64,000 nt of DNA from NCBI GenBank assembly GCA_900319235.1, contig ONNR01000018.1, forward strand, positions 1-64,000, in the 5' to 3' direction. The notes below the pieces were generated by a model. That model saw nothing but the letters and a program-made list of their open reading frames with translations. It was not told the DNA's origin and made no database searches. Positions 42,008-51,259 of this stretch are shown piece by piece (within the stretch, counting starts at the first letter, position 1; every line of letters starts with the position of its first letter). The stretch comes from an uncultured Prevotellaceae bacterium. GTDB taxonomy: Bacteria; Bacteroidota; Bacteroidia; Bacteroidales; UBA3663. The position numbers and the translations under genes are program-made.

Positions 42008-44305
42008 ATGAACAGAACAGAACGGCTGAACAAAGCCTACGAAATAGCATTCAAATATGCATGGAGCAACCGCCACGAGTTCGTGACGCCCGAACATTTA
42101 TTGTTTGGCATTGTCAAGCAACCCGAATTTGAAGCCATATTCCGCAGTTATCAGTACGACAAGGAAGTCTTTTGCAACAATTTGGAATGTGCAATGAACG
42201 AGAGTTCCAACGAGGTGCCCGAAGACGTTGGCGACTACGAGCTGCTCGCCTCAGCCCAACTCATCCAGGTTATCGCCATCAGCGAACAGATGGCAGCCAG
42301 TTCTGGGCACGACGAGGTGGATATCCCCCATGCACTCAATGCCATCATGCACCTCGAAGACTCGCAAGCACTTTATGATATTGTCCATTCCTTCACCGAC
42401 GATCCCGGGGAGTTCCTCAATTGCGTGGTCATGGCCATGAATGGGGAAACGTTGCCACTACATGCTTCGCCCCAAAGCGATCGTTACGATGACGATTTCG
42501 ATGACATCCCGACCGACTTCGACACCGAACGCGATCCCGACCGTGACGTCAGATGGCGCAACCTCGTCACCTGCATCAACGATCAACTCGACCAGCACAA
42601 TCCGCTCATCGGACGTGAAGCCGAACTCGATCGCACCATCCAGGTACTCTGCCGACGCGAGAAAAACAACCCGCTGCATGTGGGAGAACCTGGTGTCGGA
42701 AAGACTGCACTCGTCTATGGCTTGGCCGAACGCATTGAGCGCGGCGATGTGCCCGAACGTCTGCGTGGAGCCACCATCTACCAGATGGATATGGGCTCGA
42801 TGGTGGCTGGAACGACCTATCGCGGCGACTTCGAGAAGCGCATCAAGGCCGTGATGGAAGGCGTTATCGCCGAAGGCAATGCCATCGTCTATATCGACGA
42901 GATTCACACCCTGGTTGGCTCGGGCTCGGCTGGTGATGGCTCGCTCGACGGTTCCAATATGCTCAAGCCCTACCTCGAAGGCGGACAGATACGTTTTATC
43001 GGCTCCACCACCTACCAGGAGTACAACCGCTACTTCCAGAAGAGCAAGGGTATGGTGCGTCGATTCCAGCAGATCGACATCCCCGAACCTTCTGTCGAAG
43101 AGACCATCCGCATCCTCGAAGGGCTGCAAACCAAGTACGAGGAGTTCCATGGCGTGAAGTATGCTAAGGGCGTGCTGCGCTATGCCGTGGAAGCTTCGGC
43201 CAAGCACATCAGCGACCGCTTCCTGCCAGACAAGGCCATCGACCTCATCGACGAGGCCGGTGCCTACCGTGAACTGCATCCTCTGATGCGCAAACTCAAA
43301 GGCAAGATGGTGGCGCAGAAGACACAATGGGTCGATCGCGACCTCATCAACGACGTGCTGGCCCGTGTCTGCAAGATCGACCCCAAGTCGCTGCACGAGG
43401 AGGATAGCCAGAACCTCGAAACGCTCTACGAGCGCATCACCGCACAGATCTACGGACAGGACCATGCCGTGCGTCAGGTGGTCGAAGCCGTGCAGATGGG
43501 CAAGGCAGGTCTGCTCGAAGACCAGAAGCCTATTGCCTCGCTCCTCTTCGTAGGTCCCACGGGTGTGGGCAAGACCGAAGTCTGCCGTGTGCTCGCCCAG
43601 GAGCTGGGCATCCAGCTTGTACGCTTTGATATGTCGGAATATACCGAGAAGCACACCGTGGCCAAACTCATCGGTTCTCCCGCCGGCTATGTAGGCTACG
43701 AGGATGGTGGATTGCTCACCGATGCTATCCGCAAAACGCCCAACTGTGTGCTTCTCCTCGACGAGATCGAGAAGGCGCATAGCGACATCTACAACATCCT
43801 GCTCCAAGTGATGGACTATGCCCGACTCACCGACAACAAGGGCCAGAAGGCCGACTTCCGCCACGTCATCCTCGTGATGACCTCCAACGCCGGTGCACAG
43901 TATGCTCATCGTGCCAACATCGGCTTCGGCAGCACTGTCTCGGCTGGCCAGGCCATGCTCGGCTCGGTCAAGAAGACGTTCAAGCCCGAGTTCCTCAACC
44001 GACTCTCGGGCACCGTGGTCTTCAACGATATGGATCACACCATGGCAGGTATGATTCTCGACAAGAAATTGCGCCAGCTCAGCCAGCGCCTCGCCGCTCG
44101 AAATGTCACCCTCGAACTCACCCCTGCAGCACATGACCTGCTACTCCAAAAGGGCTATACCCGCGAGATGGGAGCACGCGAAATGGATCGACAGATCAAC
44201 CAGCTGCTCAATCCTATGCTGATGCGCGAGATACTCTTCGGCAGCCTCAAGAAAGGCGGCACAGCACGCGTGGATGTCGAGGGCGATACGCTGAAATTGC
44301 TTTAA
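42008..44305 (+). CDS. clpA: ATP-dependent Clp protease ATP-binding subunit ClpA
   Basis: A 765-residue unfoldase with two AAA+ modules. The N-domain (1-145, [11 protein letters not shown]) binds ClpS; D1 has Walker A GEPGVGKT near 226, D2 has GPTGVGKTE near 515 and [12 protein letters not shown] as Walker B. The IGF loop that docks on ClpP is visible in RANIGFGST near 637, so it is a true ClpP partner rather than ClpB; the long ClpB middle coiled coil is missing. It has a rare good Shine-Dalgarno (AGGAG at 41993-41997), unusual in this phylum. clpP is not in the window. Confidence 0.95.
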   Translation: MNRTERLNKAYEIAFKYAWSNRHEFVTPEHLLFGIVKQPEFEAIFRSYQYDKEVFCNNLECAMNESSNEVPEDVGDYELLASAQLIQVIAISEQMAASSGHDEVDIPHALNAIMHLEDSQALYDIVHSFTDDPGEFLNCVVMAMNGETLPLHASPQSDRYDDDFDDIPTDFDTERDPDRDVRWRNLVTCINDQLDQHNPLIGREAELDRTIQVLCRREKNNPLHVGEPGVGKTALVYGLAERIERGDVPERLRGATIYQMDMGSMVAGTTYRGDFEKRIKAVMEGVIAEGNAIVYIDEIHTLVGSGSAGDGSLDGSNMLKPYLEGGQIRFIGSTTYQEYNRYFQKSKGMVRRFQQIDIPEPSVEETIRILEGLQTKYEEFHGVKYAKGVLRYAVEASAKHISDRFLPDKAIDLIDEAGAYRELHPLMRKLKGKMVAQKTQWVDRDLINDVLARVCKIDPKSLHEEDSQNLETLYERITAQIYGQDHAVRQVVEAVQMGKAGLLEDQKPIASLLFVGPTGVGKTEVCRVLAQELGIQLVRFDMSEYTEKHTVAKLIGSPAGYVGYEDGGLLTDAIRKTPNCVLLLDEIEKAHSDIYNILLQVMDYARLTDNKGQKADFRHVILVMTSNAGAQYAHRANIGFGSTVSAGQAMLGSVKKTFKPEFLNRLSGTVVFNDMDHTMAGMILDKKLRQLSQRLAARNVTLELTPAAHDLLLQKGYTREMGAREMDRQINQLLNPMLMREILFGSLKKGGTARVDVEGDTLKLL

Positions 44306-44372
44306 AACACGCTAATTTGTCATACATCTTTTCTAAAAATCATTTCGAACAAGGAATGACCTATTTTAAATC

Positions 44373-44415
44373 ACGGCATGACCAATCTTGGCTAAGAATG
44401 GTTATGCCGTTTTTG
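44373..44415 (+). terminator. Terminator of clpA
   Basis: ACGGCATGACCAATCTT (44373-44389) pairs with AAGAATGGTTATGCCGT (44394-44410) with two mismatches around a short loop, followed by TTTTG. It lies 68 bp past the stop codon. Confidence 0.8.
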
Positions 44416-44419
44416 TTGC

Positions 44420-44815
44420 AAGCATTATGTCGCCCGTCAGAGTGCTATTTCCCGTAGAAGAAAGCATCGCGTCGGCCGTCAGAGTACTATTTCCCGTAGA
44501 AGAAAGCATCACGTCGGCCGTCAGAGTACTATCTCCCGTAGAAGAAAGCATCGCGTCGGCCGTCAGAGTGCTATTTCCCGTAGAAGCAAGCATCATGTCG
44601 GCCGTCAAAGTGCTATTTTCTTTAGAAGAAAGCATCGTGTCAGCTGTCAGAGTACTATCTCCCGTAGAAGAAAGTATTATGTCGGCCGTCAGAGTGTTAT
44701 TTCCTGTAGAAGAAAGCATCCTGTCGGCCGTCAGAGTGCTATTTCCCGTAATAGGAAGCATTATGTCGGCCGTCAGAGTGACATTTCCGTTGGAGCAAGC
44801 CTCGTGTCGCGCAAC
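44420..44815. repeat. 42-bp tandem array, nine units
   Basis: Units begin with AAGCAT at 44420, 44462, 44504, 44546, 44588, 44630 (as AAGCAT), 44672 (AAGTAT), 44714 and 44756, exactly 42 bp apart, with a partial tenth near 44797. Each carries GTCGGCCGTCAGAGT and CCCGTAGAAGAAAGC, and differences between units are single-base. Frames on both strands stay open (143 and 119 codons) only because the unit lacks stops. The palindromic cores CGGCCG and AGTACT are present but no long hairpin arm, unlike the arrays at 121 and 44860. Confidence 0.9.
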
Positions 44816-44859
44816 TTAATGCTCTATGACGTTGACGGTACTAGTTGCGGACAAATAGT

Positions 44860-45150
44860 ACCATCTCACCACAATATTGCACTACTTGTGTACACGTGGA
44901 ACAATCTCCGCCGCAATATTGTACTGCCCGTGTACACTTGATACCATCTCACGGCAAGATTGCACTGCTTGTGTACACTTGGTACAATCTCGCCGCAATA
45001 TTGTACTGCCTGTGTACACTTGATACAATCTCACGGCAAGATTGCACTACTTGTGCGCAATTGATACAATCCTCTTCGCAAGATTGTACTACTTGTGTAC
45101 ACTTAGTACCATCTCACCGCAAGATTGCACCATTTGCGAACAGATAGTAC
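44860..45150. repeat. 41-bp tandem hairpin array, seven units
   Basis: Units start at 44860, 44901, 44943, 44984, 45025, 45066 and 45108, mostly 41 bp and twice 42 bp where one base is inserted. Each holds an inverted pair such as GTACAAT...ATTGTAC or CAATCT...AGATTG around a CGCCG-rich loop, plus the palindrome GTGTACAC. The 41-bp step shifts the reading frame in each unit, which argues strongly against a protein. Confidence 0.9.
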
Positions 45151-45152
45151 AA

Positions 45153-45996
45153 TAATCAAAAAAGGTGCAGCACCACACGATGCCACGCCTTGATGTAAGA
45201 CAATCCGTTCTGCTCTAAAAGGCATTATAGGAGAACTCGAATCGAGGCAGAGCGTTCCAGTTGTTCCAATTGTTCCAATTAATTATAAGCATATTAAAAA
45301 CGACAATTTTCTTCCTTTATTATTATATATATAATTAATATATAGATAGTTATATAATAAAAGAAATGACAAATTGGGTTCCTGAATCATCAAAAAAAAC
45401 TGGAACAACTGGAACAACTGGAACACTCGAGTATTACAAATTACCTAAAAGGCTGAATTACAACAAAATACAAACAAGCAGATGCTCTTTCCCTATGATG
45501 CAAAACCTTGAAAAACGACCAGAAATCATAAAAATTCTGCTCGCATAGGCATCAAAAGACATATAAAACCTCCTTGTTCCAATACTTTTCCCCATTCTCA
45601 GAGCACATTTCAGCGGGACATTTTTTCAGTATCCGGGTCTCGTTTGTAAGGAAAAGATCACCATGATGGCCCATTCAGGGGCCAATAGTGGCTGAAACAA
45701 GAGTCAATTGGAACATCTTTTCAAAGCTCTTTGCCGCGAATTCTATCCATATTCTATGCTTCGATGAAGAAAAAGGCCAAGTTATTTCAAGAAAAACACA
45801 AAAGTGTAAACTTTCTTAGTGTATAGCAGAATACCAAATAACTATCACCACCATTTGGTGAAGTAGTTGGTCTAATCCATACAACATCCAATATGGTTTA
45901 TGTCGATTGTCTGACAAATATAGAAATCGGATACAGTCGGCTGATGTCCATATTGTCTTCCAGGTCAGCAGTCTTCGCCTCCCTTCCAAGATGAAA
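45153..45996. other. Gene-poor stretch of 844 bp
   Basis: No convincing gene. It contains a perfect GGTGCAGCACC palindrome (about 45163), an inverted pair of 9-bp repeats (45252-45282 against 45399-45426) around a very AT-rich centre, and a GC-poor region with several stops in all frames. A 60-codon frame at 45366-45548 includes the GGAACAACT repeat and has no family resemblance. Higher A+T and loss of coding signal suggest decayed or inserted DNA. Confidence 0.5.
45252..45426. repeat. Inverted pair of 9-bp TTCCAATTG / CAACTGGAA repeats
   Basis: Three units TTCCAGTTG, TTCCAATTG, TTCCAATTA (45255-45281) face AACTGGAAC-type units (about 45399-45425) in the opposite orientation. They could form a ~26-bp stem with a ~120-nt AT-rich loop. 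Confidence 0.7.
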
Positions 45997-46560
45997 TTAT
46001 ATGATCAATGGCATCAACGTCTCTTCAACGACTTGCCTATTCAAACGATGTTCTCCATGAAAGTGAATCACGTTTTTATAGTATTTGCAAAAGATATCCT
46101 CGCAATTGACTGTGGTGTCGTTGTCTGCAAAAAGGCCATAGACATTCTCACGATCTTCATCGGTAATGCCGTCAAATTGGTGCGCCTCCATCTCAGCGAA
46201 ATGTTGGATGATTTCGGGTGTGATAGTGAAAGTAGTTTTTCCATCCTTCCGCGGATTGAAGAACTCAAAGGTGCCTTCATACAAAATATCTTTATGTTGG
46301 GGCAGGTCGAACGCAGGGTTGACACAGATGCGATTGAAGCCCCGCATCTGCTGAGCATACATTCCACCCATACTGGTGCCAACAATCACATTGGGCTGCT
46401 CCCTTTCACATAACATCTTCAAAAAAGGTAACGCTTCTTTTGGATCAACAGGAATGTCAGGTGCGATTACAGTCCAGTGAGGTAAAAGTTCTCTAAGAGT
46501 TCTCACCGTACTTCCTTCTCCTGATGAACCAAAGCCATGGAAATAAATAAGTTTTTTCAT
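45997..46560 (-). CDS. YqiA/YcfP-family alpha/beta-hydrolase
   Basis: A 187-residue small esterase of the UPF0227 family. The nucleophile elbow is GTSMGG (Ser63), with HGFGSSGEGST as the oxyanion loop, and Asp in FADNDTTV and His in HFHGEHRLN complete the triad. Cytosolic. It is transcribed alone from a TATATTTG promoter at 46608-46615. Natural substrate unknown. Confidence 0.88.
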   Translation of the reverse strand: MKKLIYFHGFGSSGEGSTVRTLRELLPHWTVIAPDIPVDPKEALPFLKMLCEREQPNVIVGTSMGGMYAQQMRGFNRICVNPAFDLPQHKDILYEGTFEFFNPRKDGKTTFTITPEIIQHFAEMEAHQFDGITDEDRENVYGLFADNDTTVNCEDIFCKYYKNVIHFHGEHRLNRQVVEETLMPLII

Positions 46561-46607
46561 CTATAGGGTCAGTTAGTAAGTTTGGTTATGCAGATGATTC
46601 TTCGCTG

Positions 46608-46615
46608 CAAATATA
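46608..46615 (-). promoter_or_regulatory. Promoter -7 element of the YqiA-like gene
   Basis: TATATTTG on the minus strand, 48 bp upstream of the ATG. Confidence 0.6.
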
Positions 46616-46643
46616 ATACTTTTTTCGATTCTACAATCAAAAA

Positions 46644-46683
46644 GACTGCTTTTTTTTCATTCAAAAGATGAAAAAAAGCAGTC
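46644..46683 (-). terminator. Terminator downstream of the Nif3 gene
   Basis: GACTGCTTTTTTTTCAT (46644-46660) and ATGAAAAAAAGCAGTC (46668-46683) pair over about 16 bp. The U-rich arm on either strand allows it to act both ways. Confidence 0.75.
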
Positions 46684-46736
46684 ATTTCGTCTCTTACGCT
46701 GAAAAAACTGATTAATTTTTTAACCTTCAAAGGATC

Positions 46737-47543
46737 TCAAACAAACAGTGTCGGGCTATGATGGCAGTTGGACGTGAGACATTCCACGTCAGGACAAGCC
46801 TCTGAGATGATATCGGCCAGCAGAGCGGGAGCAATCTGCTCGGTCTCGAAATGACCGGCTTCGATGAGGAGGATGTCGGGATGGCCAAACCAACTATGAT
46901 AATGCATTTCTCCCGTGAGATAGGCATCAGCACTCAATGACTCGGCTTCAGCGATGAAGTCGCTGCCGGAGCCTCCGCAAAGGGCAAGACAGTTGATTGG
47001 AGAAGCGTCTGGACGAAGACAAGCGGCTTCGCGATTATAGCGCAAAATACAGGATGAGGTGGCATCAGCAATCCCGGCCGAGAGTTTCGTCCGGAGATAT
47101 ACAAGCAGCTCTTGTGCAGACATGGAGCGAGGAAGTTTTCCTAGAACGCCACACTCCGACATCGGACGTACGTCGGTGAGTTCGAGCAAAGCTGCCAAAC
47201 GATGATTGATACCTCCCTGAGCCTTGTCGAGGTTGGTGTGGGCGCTGTAGATGCCGATACCATAACGGATGGCAGCCATGAGGATACGGCTGATGTAGTC
47301 GCTCTCAGGATTGACGACCTTCAGCCCGTGGAAGAGCAGCGGATGATGACTCACCACCATCTGACAGTTGCGCTGACGAGCCTCCTCAATCACCTCTTCG
47401 GTGATGTCGAGACAGATAAGGACGCGACTGACCTCCATGCGGGGATCACCGCATTGGAGGCCAGCGTTGTCATACGATTCCTGCAGTTCACGAGGCGCAA
47501 AGGCTTCGATGGCGCAGGCGATGTCATAAAGTTTCATTACCAC
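46737..47543 (-). CDS. Nif3-like dinuclear metal centre protein
   Basis: A 268-residue protein of PF01784 (Nif3/YbgI), hexameric in known structures with a two-metal site. The metal ligands are visible in VVSHHPLLFHG (about 63-73), SAHTNLDKA, and the late TGEMHYHSW and EAGHFETE. The biochemical role of the family is not settled. The start is MVM at 47543 or MK at 47537; it overlaps the upstream DUF3078 gene end by a few bases, so translation is coupled. Confidence 0.92.
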   Translation of the reverse strand: MVMKLYDIACAIEAFAPRELQESYDNAGLQCGDPRMEVSRVLICLDITEEVIEEARQRNCQMVVSHHPLLFHGLKVVNPESDYISRILMAAIRYGIGIYSAHTNLDKAQGGINHRLAALLELTDVRPMSECGVLGKLPRSMSAQELLVYLRTKLSAGIADATSSCILRYNREAACLRPDASPINCLALCGGSGSDFIAEAESLSADAYLTGEMHYHSWFGHPDILLIEAGHFETEQIAPALLADIISEACPDVECLTSNCHHSPTLFV

Positions 47544-48484
47544 TTGTATGAAAGACCGAAGCTGAGGAGCTCGGTGAACTGGAAGTAACCCCAGCCCTCA
47601 CCCTTTTTCTCAGGAGCTACAGCGTCGTCGAAACGAAGGTGCGTGTAGAGCTTGGTCGAGAAATACTTGTTGAGAGGCATATCGAAGGTGTTCTCCCAAT
47701 CGACCTCGGTATATACGTTGTTCTTGTACTTGCCGCAATCCCAAAGAGGAGAATAGTAGGTAGCCTGGCTGTTCCAAGTCAAATACTTGCAGACCTTGTA
47801 CTCGAGGGTAGCCTTGGCACCCACACCGAAGTCATACAGGTTGAAGTCTCCGGGATGCAGACCAAACTGGGTGCCATCGATGCGACCCTTATGCCAAACG
47901 CCGTCTGAATCGTATGCACGACGAGGATCACTGACGAACTTGAGGTTGTAGCCAAAGGGCGACATGTAAACTGAGAACTTGATCTTCTCGGTCTCCTTCT
48001 TCCAGTCCATACCGACAGAAAGGTTGATGGTTCCTGGGTTGAGGAACTTCGAAATCTCGACCACATCATTGTCTACCTCCTGCCAGCCAGTGCAGAACTG
48101 TGTCTGAGCAATACCTTGCACGGTATAGTACCAATGCTCGGTGGCCTGATAACCAAGTTTGGTGGTCCACTTGAGAATATCGTTATTGGTGATGAACGTG
48201 CGATACTGACTGCTTGCGTTCACGAAACCGAGTTTGGCCTCGATAGCGTTGTCCCAAGCGAACTTCTCATACTTGTAGTTGAATGTGTAATCAGCAGTAC
48301 CGAGCAGAGCAAAACTCGACACGCCGCCCTTGTACCAGTTCTTCGAAATGTAGCCCTGGGTGAACTGCAGGCTGGCATTGCCCGACTTGGTCCAGTGCTT
48401 GTTGGCATCTTCGGCAGCATCTTCTGCCATTACACTTGTTGCCGCCATCGACAAGACGATGGCCGAAAGAATCAGTTTTTTCAT
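47537..48484 (-). CDS. DUF3078 outer membrane beta-barrel protein
   Basis: A 315-residue exported protein with a signal peptide ending SVMAE. The opening HWTKSGNASLQFTQGYISKNWYKGG is the DUF3078 signature, and alternating aromatic beta-strands continue to a C-terminal LLSFGLSYKW, the usual terminal strand of an outer membrane barrel. Restricted to Bacteroidota; function unknown. Its 3' end overlaps the Nif3 gene. Confidence 0.88.
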   Translation of the reverse strand: MKKLILSAIVLSMAATSVMAEDAAEDANKHWTKSGNASLQFTQGYISKNWYKGGVSSFALLGTADYTFNYKYEKFAWDNAIEAKLGFVNASSQYRTFITNNDILKWTTKLGYQATEHWYYTVQGIAQTQFCTGWQEVDNDVVEISKFLNPGTINLSVGMDWKKETEKIKFSVYMSPFGYNLKFVSDPRRAYDSDGVWHKGRIDGTQFGLHPGDFNLYDFGVGAKATLEYKVCKYLTWNSQATYYSPLWDCGKYKNNVYTEVDWENTFDMPLNKYFSTKLYTHLRFDDAVAPEKKGEGWGYFQFTELLSFGLSYKW

Positions 48485-48584
48485 AATTTTATTGGTTTTA
48501 GTTATGAATTTTGAGTTCTAGATTGATGAATAGTGGGGAAGCCCCAATTGTAATTTGACATTTGTCAATTGTTAAATACAAATG

Positions 48585-48592
48585 CAAAATTA
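48585..48592 (-). promoter_or_regulatory. Promoter -7 element of the DUF3078-Nif3 operon
   Basis: TAATTTTG on the minus strand, about 100 bp upstream of the ATG. Confidence 0.45.
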
Positions 48593-48641
48593 TAACAATT
48601 ATTCCTTATTTGCAAAAAAATTTGATAAAACGACCAAAAAA

Positions 48642-48673
48642 TTTGTTTTTTTGGCATTTTTGTCCTATCTTTG
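48642..48673 (+). promoter_or_regulatory. Promoter of the zinc-ribbon/dnaB genes
   Basis: TTTG at 48642-48645, a 20-nt spacer and TATCTTTG at 48666-48673. The transcript would begin near 48680, about 200 nt before the ATG. Confidence 0.75.
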
Positions 48674-48746
48674 CAACCGCTAAAAGACAAAAGATGCTAT
48701 ATAAACGTCCGCCCACGCGACCTGATCTACTCGGCCGAATGGGAAT

Positions 48747-48800
48747 GGTGACCAGGGGTTATGACAAAATCACGTCATGACCAATGGTTTAGACCAAAAA
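48747..48800 (+). promoter_or_regulatory. Structured leader upstream of the zinc-ribbon gene
   Basis: Within the ~200-nt leader, GGTTATGAC (48757-48765) pairs with GTCATGACC (48774-48782) through one G-U, and TGGTTTAGACCA (48785-48796) folds as a second hairpin. Runs of 10-bp TTGTTAATTA units follow at 48836-48870. No known riboswitch is recognised; the role is open. Confidence 0.4.
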
Positions 48801-48877
48801 CGACGGGTATATGGCTTTTTTGTGTCCCAAAACAAAATTGTTAATTATTAATTGTTAATTGTTATTTTTATATTATT

Positions 48878-49669
48878 ATGCCAAAGATTGAAAAAGAATT
48901 CAGTGTAGAAGAGAAGCTGGCTAACCTTTACAAGCTGCAGCTTTACGTTTCGGAAATCGACCGTATCAAGGGTCTGCGTGGTGAACTGCCACAGGAAGTG
49001 GAGGATATGGAACGCGAGGTGGAAGAACTCAACGCCCGCATTGCCAAGTTCCACGAGGACATCGAGGCCTGCCATCACAAGATCCAGGATATGCAGGAGA
49101 AGATCACCCAGGCCGAAGAGCTGATTGAGCAGTACACCCATCAGCAGGATGATGTACAGAACAACAAGCAGTATGAGTTCCTGACCAAGGAGATCGAGTA
49201 TCAGGGTCTGGAAATCGAACTGGCCAACAAGCGCATCCGCGAGAACCTCGACCAGATTGCCTTGTTCGAAGAGAGAGAGGCCAACTGCCGCAAGGAAGTG
49301 GAGGAGCGCCGTGGCGACCTTGAGACCAAGAAGGGCGAGTTGGACGAGATCATCGCCGAGACCCGCAACGAGGAGGAAGTAATGCGAGAGAAGGCCAAGA
49401 AGATCGAGAACTCGATGACCGACAAGAGCCTGATGACAACGTTCCAGCGCATCCACCGCAAGGCACACAACGGCCTGGCTATCGTTCCCATCGAGCGCGA
49501 ATCGTGCTCGGGTTGCTTCAACAAGGTGACCCCACAACGTCAGATTGATGTGAAGCTCCGCAAAAAGATCATTACCTGCGAATACTGCGGCCGTATCCTC
49601 ATCGACGAAGACCTGGCCAACCAGAACGAGATGCGTCGCCGCAAGAAGGGACTCCTGGCCGGCCTCTAA
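48878..49669 (+). CDS. Coiled-coil C4 zinc-ribbon protein (PF02591 type)
   Basis: A 263-residue protein: a long antiparallel coiled coil (about 10-190, heptad-rich, Glu/Lys) and a C-terminal C4 zinc ribbon with Cys pairs CSGC and CEYC. In many Bacteroidota the gene sits directly after nif3; here nif3 is nearby but on the other strand with DUF3078 between. A nucleic acid- or protein-bridging role is suspected for the family. dnaB follows after 6 bp. Confidence 0.88.
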   Translation: MPKIEKEFSVEEKLANLYKLQLYVSEIDRIKGLRGELPQEVEDMEREVEELNARIAKFHEDIEACHHKIQDMQEKITQAEELIEQYTHQQDDVQNNKQYEFLTKEIEYQGLEIELANKRIRENLDQIALFEEREANCRKEVEERRGDLETKKGELDEIIAETRNEEEVMREKAKKIENSMTDKSLMTTFQRIHRKAHNGLAIVPIERESCSGCFNKVTPQRQIDVKLRKKIITCEYCGRILIDEDLANQNEMRRRKKGLLAGL

Positions 49670-49675
49670 TGCGAC

Positions 49676-51259
49676 ATGCCTACGAACAACAACTTTAGTC
49701 CAAACGGAGGTGCGCCGGCCAACCGTCGCAATACCCGTACACAATCGCCCCAGCAACCTGCTTTGGGCAAGGTACAGCCTCAAGCCACCGAGGTGGAAGA
49801 GGCTGTGCTGGGTGCCCTTATGCTCGAAAAGGACGCCTACTCGGTAATCTCCGACCTGCTGAAGCCCGAATCTTTCTACGACCACAAGCACCAGCTGATC
49901 TTTGCTGCCATCCAGGAACTGGCATTCAACCAGGAACCTATCGACATGCTGACGGTGACCAACCGTCTGCAACGCAATGGTGTGATCGAAGAGGTGGGCG
50001 GTGCCTACTACATCGCCACTCTGACGGGCAAGGTGGGCTCGGCGGCCAACATCGAGTATCATGCGAAAATCATCGCCCAGAAGTCGCTGGCACGCCAACT
50101 GATCAACTATGCAGGCAAACTCGAGTCGGCAGCATTCGACGAGACGACCGACATCGACGCCTTGATGCAAAGTGCCGAAGGAGAGCTGTTCCAACTCTCG
50201 CAGCACAACATCAAGAAGGACGTCATCCAGATTGACCCTGTGATTCAGGATGCGCTGAAGAAGATCGAGCAGGCTTCGAATCGCGACGACGGCCTATCGG
50301 GTCTGCCTTCTGGCTTCCACGACCTTGACAAGATCACCTCCGGTTGGCAGAACACCGACCTGGTGATTATCGCAGCACGCCCTGCCATGGGCAAGACGGC
50401 GCTGGTGCTTTCGATGGTGAAGAACATGGCGGTGAACTACAACATTCCCGTCGGCATGTTCAGCTTGGAGATGAGTAACCTTCAGCTCGTGAACCGATTG
50501 CTGCAGAACGTCTGCGAAATCTCGGGCGAGAAGGTGAAGAGCGGTAGGCTGACCAGCGATGAGTGGACCAAACTGACCACTCGAATCACCCAACTGCAAG
50601 GTGCCCCCATTTATGTAGACGACACCCCAGGTCTGTCGGTATTCGAACTTCGCACGAAAGCCCGCCGACTGGTGCGCGAACATGGCGTGAAGATCATTAT
50701 GATCGACTACCTGCAGCTGATGACGGCCGCTGGTATGCAATTCGGTTCGCGCGAACAGGAGGTTTCGACCATTTCGCGTTCGCTGAAAGGATTGGCCAAG
50801 GAACTCGACATCCCGATCATCGCACTGTCGCAGTTGAACCGTGGTGTCGAGACTCGCCAAGGCGAGGGAAAGCGTCCCCAGTTGGCCGACCTTCGCGAGT
50901 CGGGTGCCATCGAACAGGATGCCGATATGGTGTGCTTTATCCATCGTCCCGAGTACTACAAGATCTTCGAGGATGAGAAAGGCAACGACCTGCGCGGCCT
51001 GGCCGAAATCATCATCGCCAAGCATCGTAGCGGTTCAGTAGGCGACGTTCGCCTGAGGTTCCGTGGCGAGTTCGTTCGTTTCCAGAACCTTGACGAGGAC
51101 TCGAGCCTCACCCCCACCCTCACCCCTTGGAGCGGTGACCACGAACTGACGTCTCGTATGGACAACGAACCACGTCCCGATATGTCACAACAGCCTAATG
51201 GTTTCGAAGCTCCTTCGGGCAGCTTCGGCGCACCCGAACCAGGGGAAGCTCCATTTTAA
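49676..51259 (+). CDS. dnaB: Replicative DNA helicase DnaB
   Basis: A 527-residue hexameric replicative helicase. The N-terminal domain begins around residue 38 (EVEEAVLGALMLEKDAY) after a disordered Asn/Gln tail. The RecA-like domain has Walker A ARPAMGKTA near 233, Walker B MIDYLQLM and SQLNRGVE/RPQLADLRESGAIEQDADM; no intein is present. The C-terminus is long, Pro/Gly/Ser-rich and includes a SLTPTLTPW stretch from a CCCTCACCC-like repeat. A 9-bp array starts right at the stop codon. Confidence 0.97.
   Translation: MPTNNNFSPNGGAPANRRNTRTQSPQQPALGKVQPQATEVEEAVLGALMLEKDAYSVISDLLKPESFYDHKHQLIFAAIQELAFNQEPIDMLTVTNRLQRNGVIEEVGGAYYIATLTGKVGSAANIEYHAKIIAQKSLARQLINYAGKLESAAFDETTDIDALMQSAEGELFQLSQHNIKKDVIQIDPVIQDALKKIEQASNRDDGLSGLPSGFHDLDKITSGWQNTDLVIIAARPAMGKTALVLSMVKNMAVNYNIPVGMFSLEMSNLQLVNRLLQNVCEISGEKVKSGRLTSDEWTKLTTRITQLQGAPIYVDDTPGLSVFELRTKARRLVREHGVKIIMIDYLQLMTAAGMQFGSREQEVSTISRSLKGLAKELDIPIIALSQLNRGVETRQGEGKRPQLADLRESGAIEQDADMVCFIHRPEYYKIFEDEKGNDLRGLAEIIIAKHRSGSVGDVRLRFRGEFVRFQNLDEDSSLTPTLTPWSGDHELTSRMDNEPRPDMSQQPNGFEAPSGSFGAPEPGEAPF

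Noticed and set aside
44388-44819. 143-codon frame (and a 119-codon frame on the other strand) over the second 42-bp array
   Set aside because: Both strands are open for the same trivial reason; the product is a simple VLFPVEESIASAVR-type repeat with no family.
44845-45147. 100-codon frame over the 41-bp array
   Set aside because: The 41-bp step changes frame each unit, so the product has no consistent repeat; chance open frame.
121-45150. CRISPR arrays at the three tandem repeats
   Set aside because: Repeats are back-to-back with no unique spacers, and no cas genes are nearby.
45366-45548. 60-codon frame in the AT-rich region
   Set aside because: It includes a 9-bp repeat, has no recognisable domain and lies among stops in decayed DNA.
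48562-48780. 72-codon frame ahead of the zinc-ribbon gene
   Set aside because: It spans the promoter, so it cannot be transcribed whole; composition is non-coding.
51105-51130. CCCTCACCC repeat in the dnaB C-terminus as a member of the 9-bp class
   Set aside because: The period is nearer 12 than 9 and only two units are present; noted with the gene but not counted as an array.
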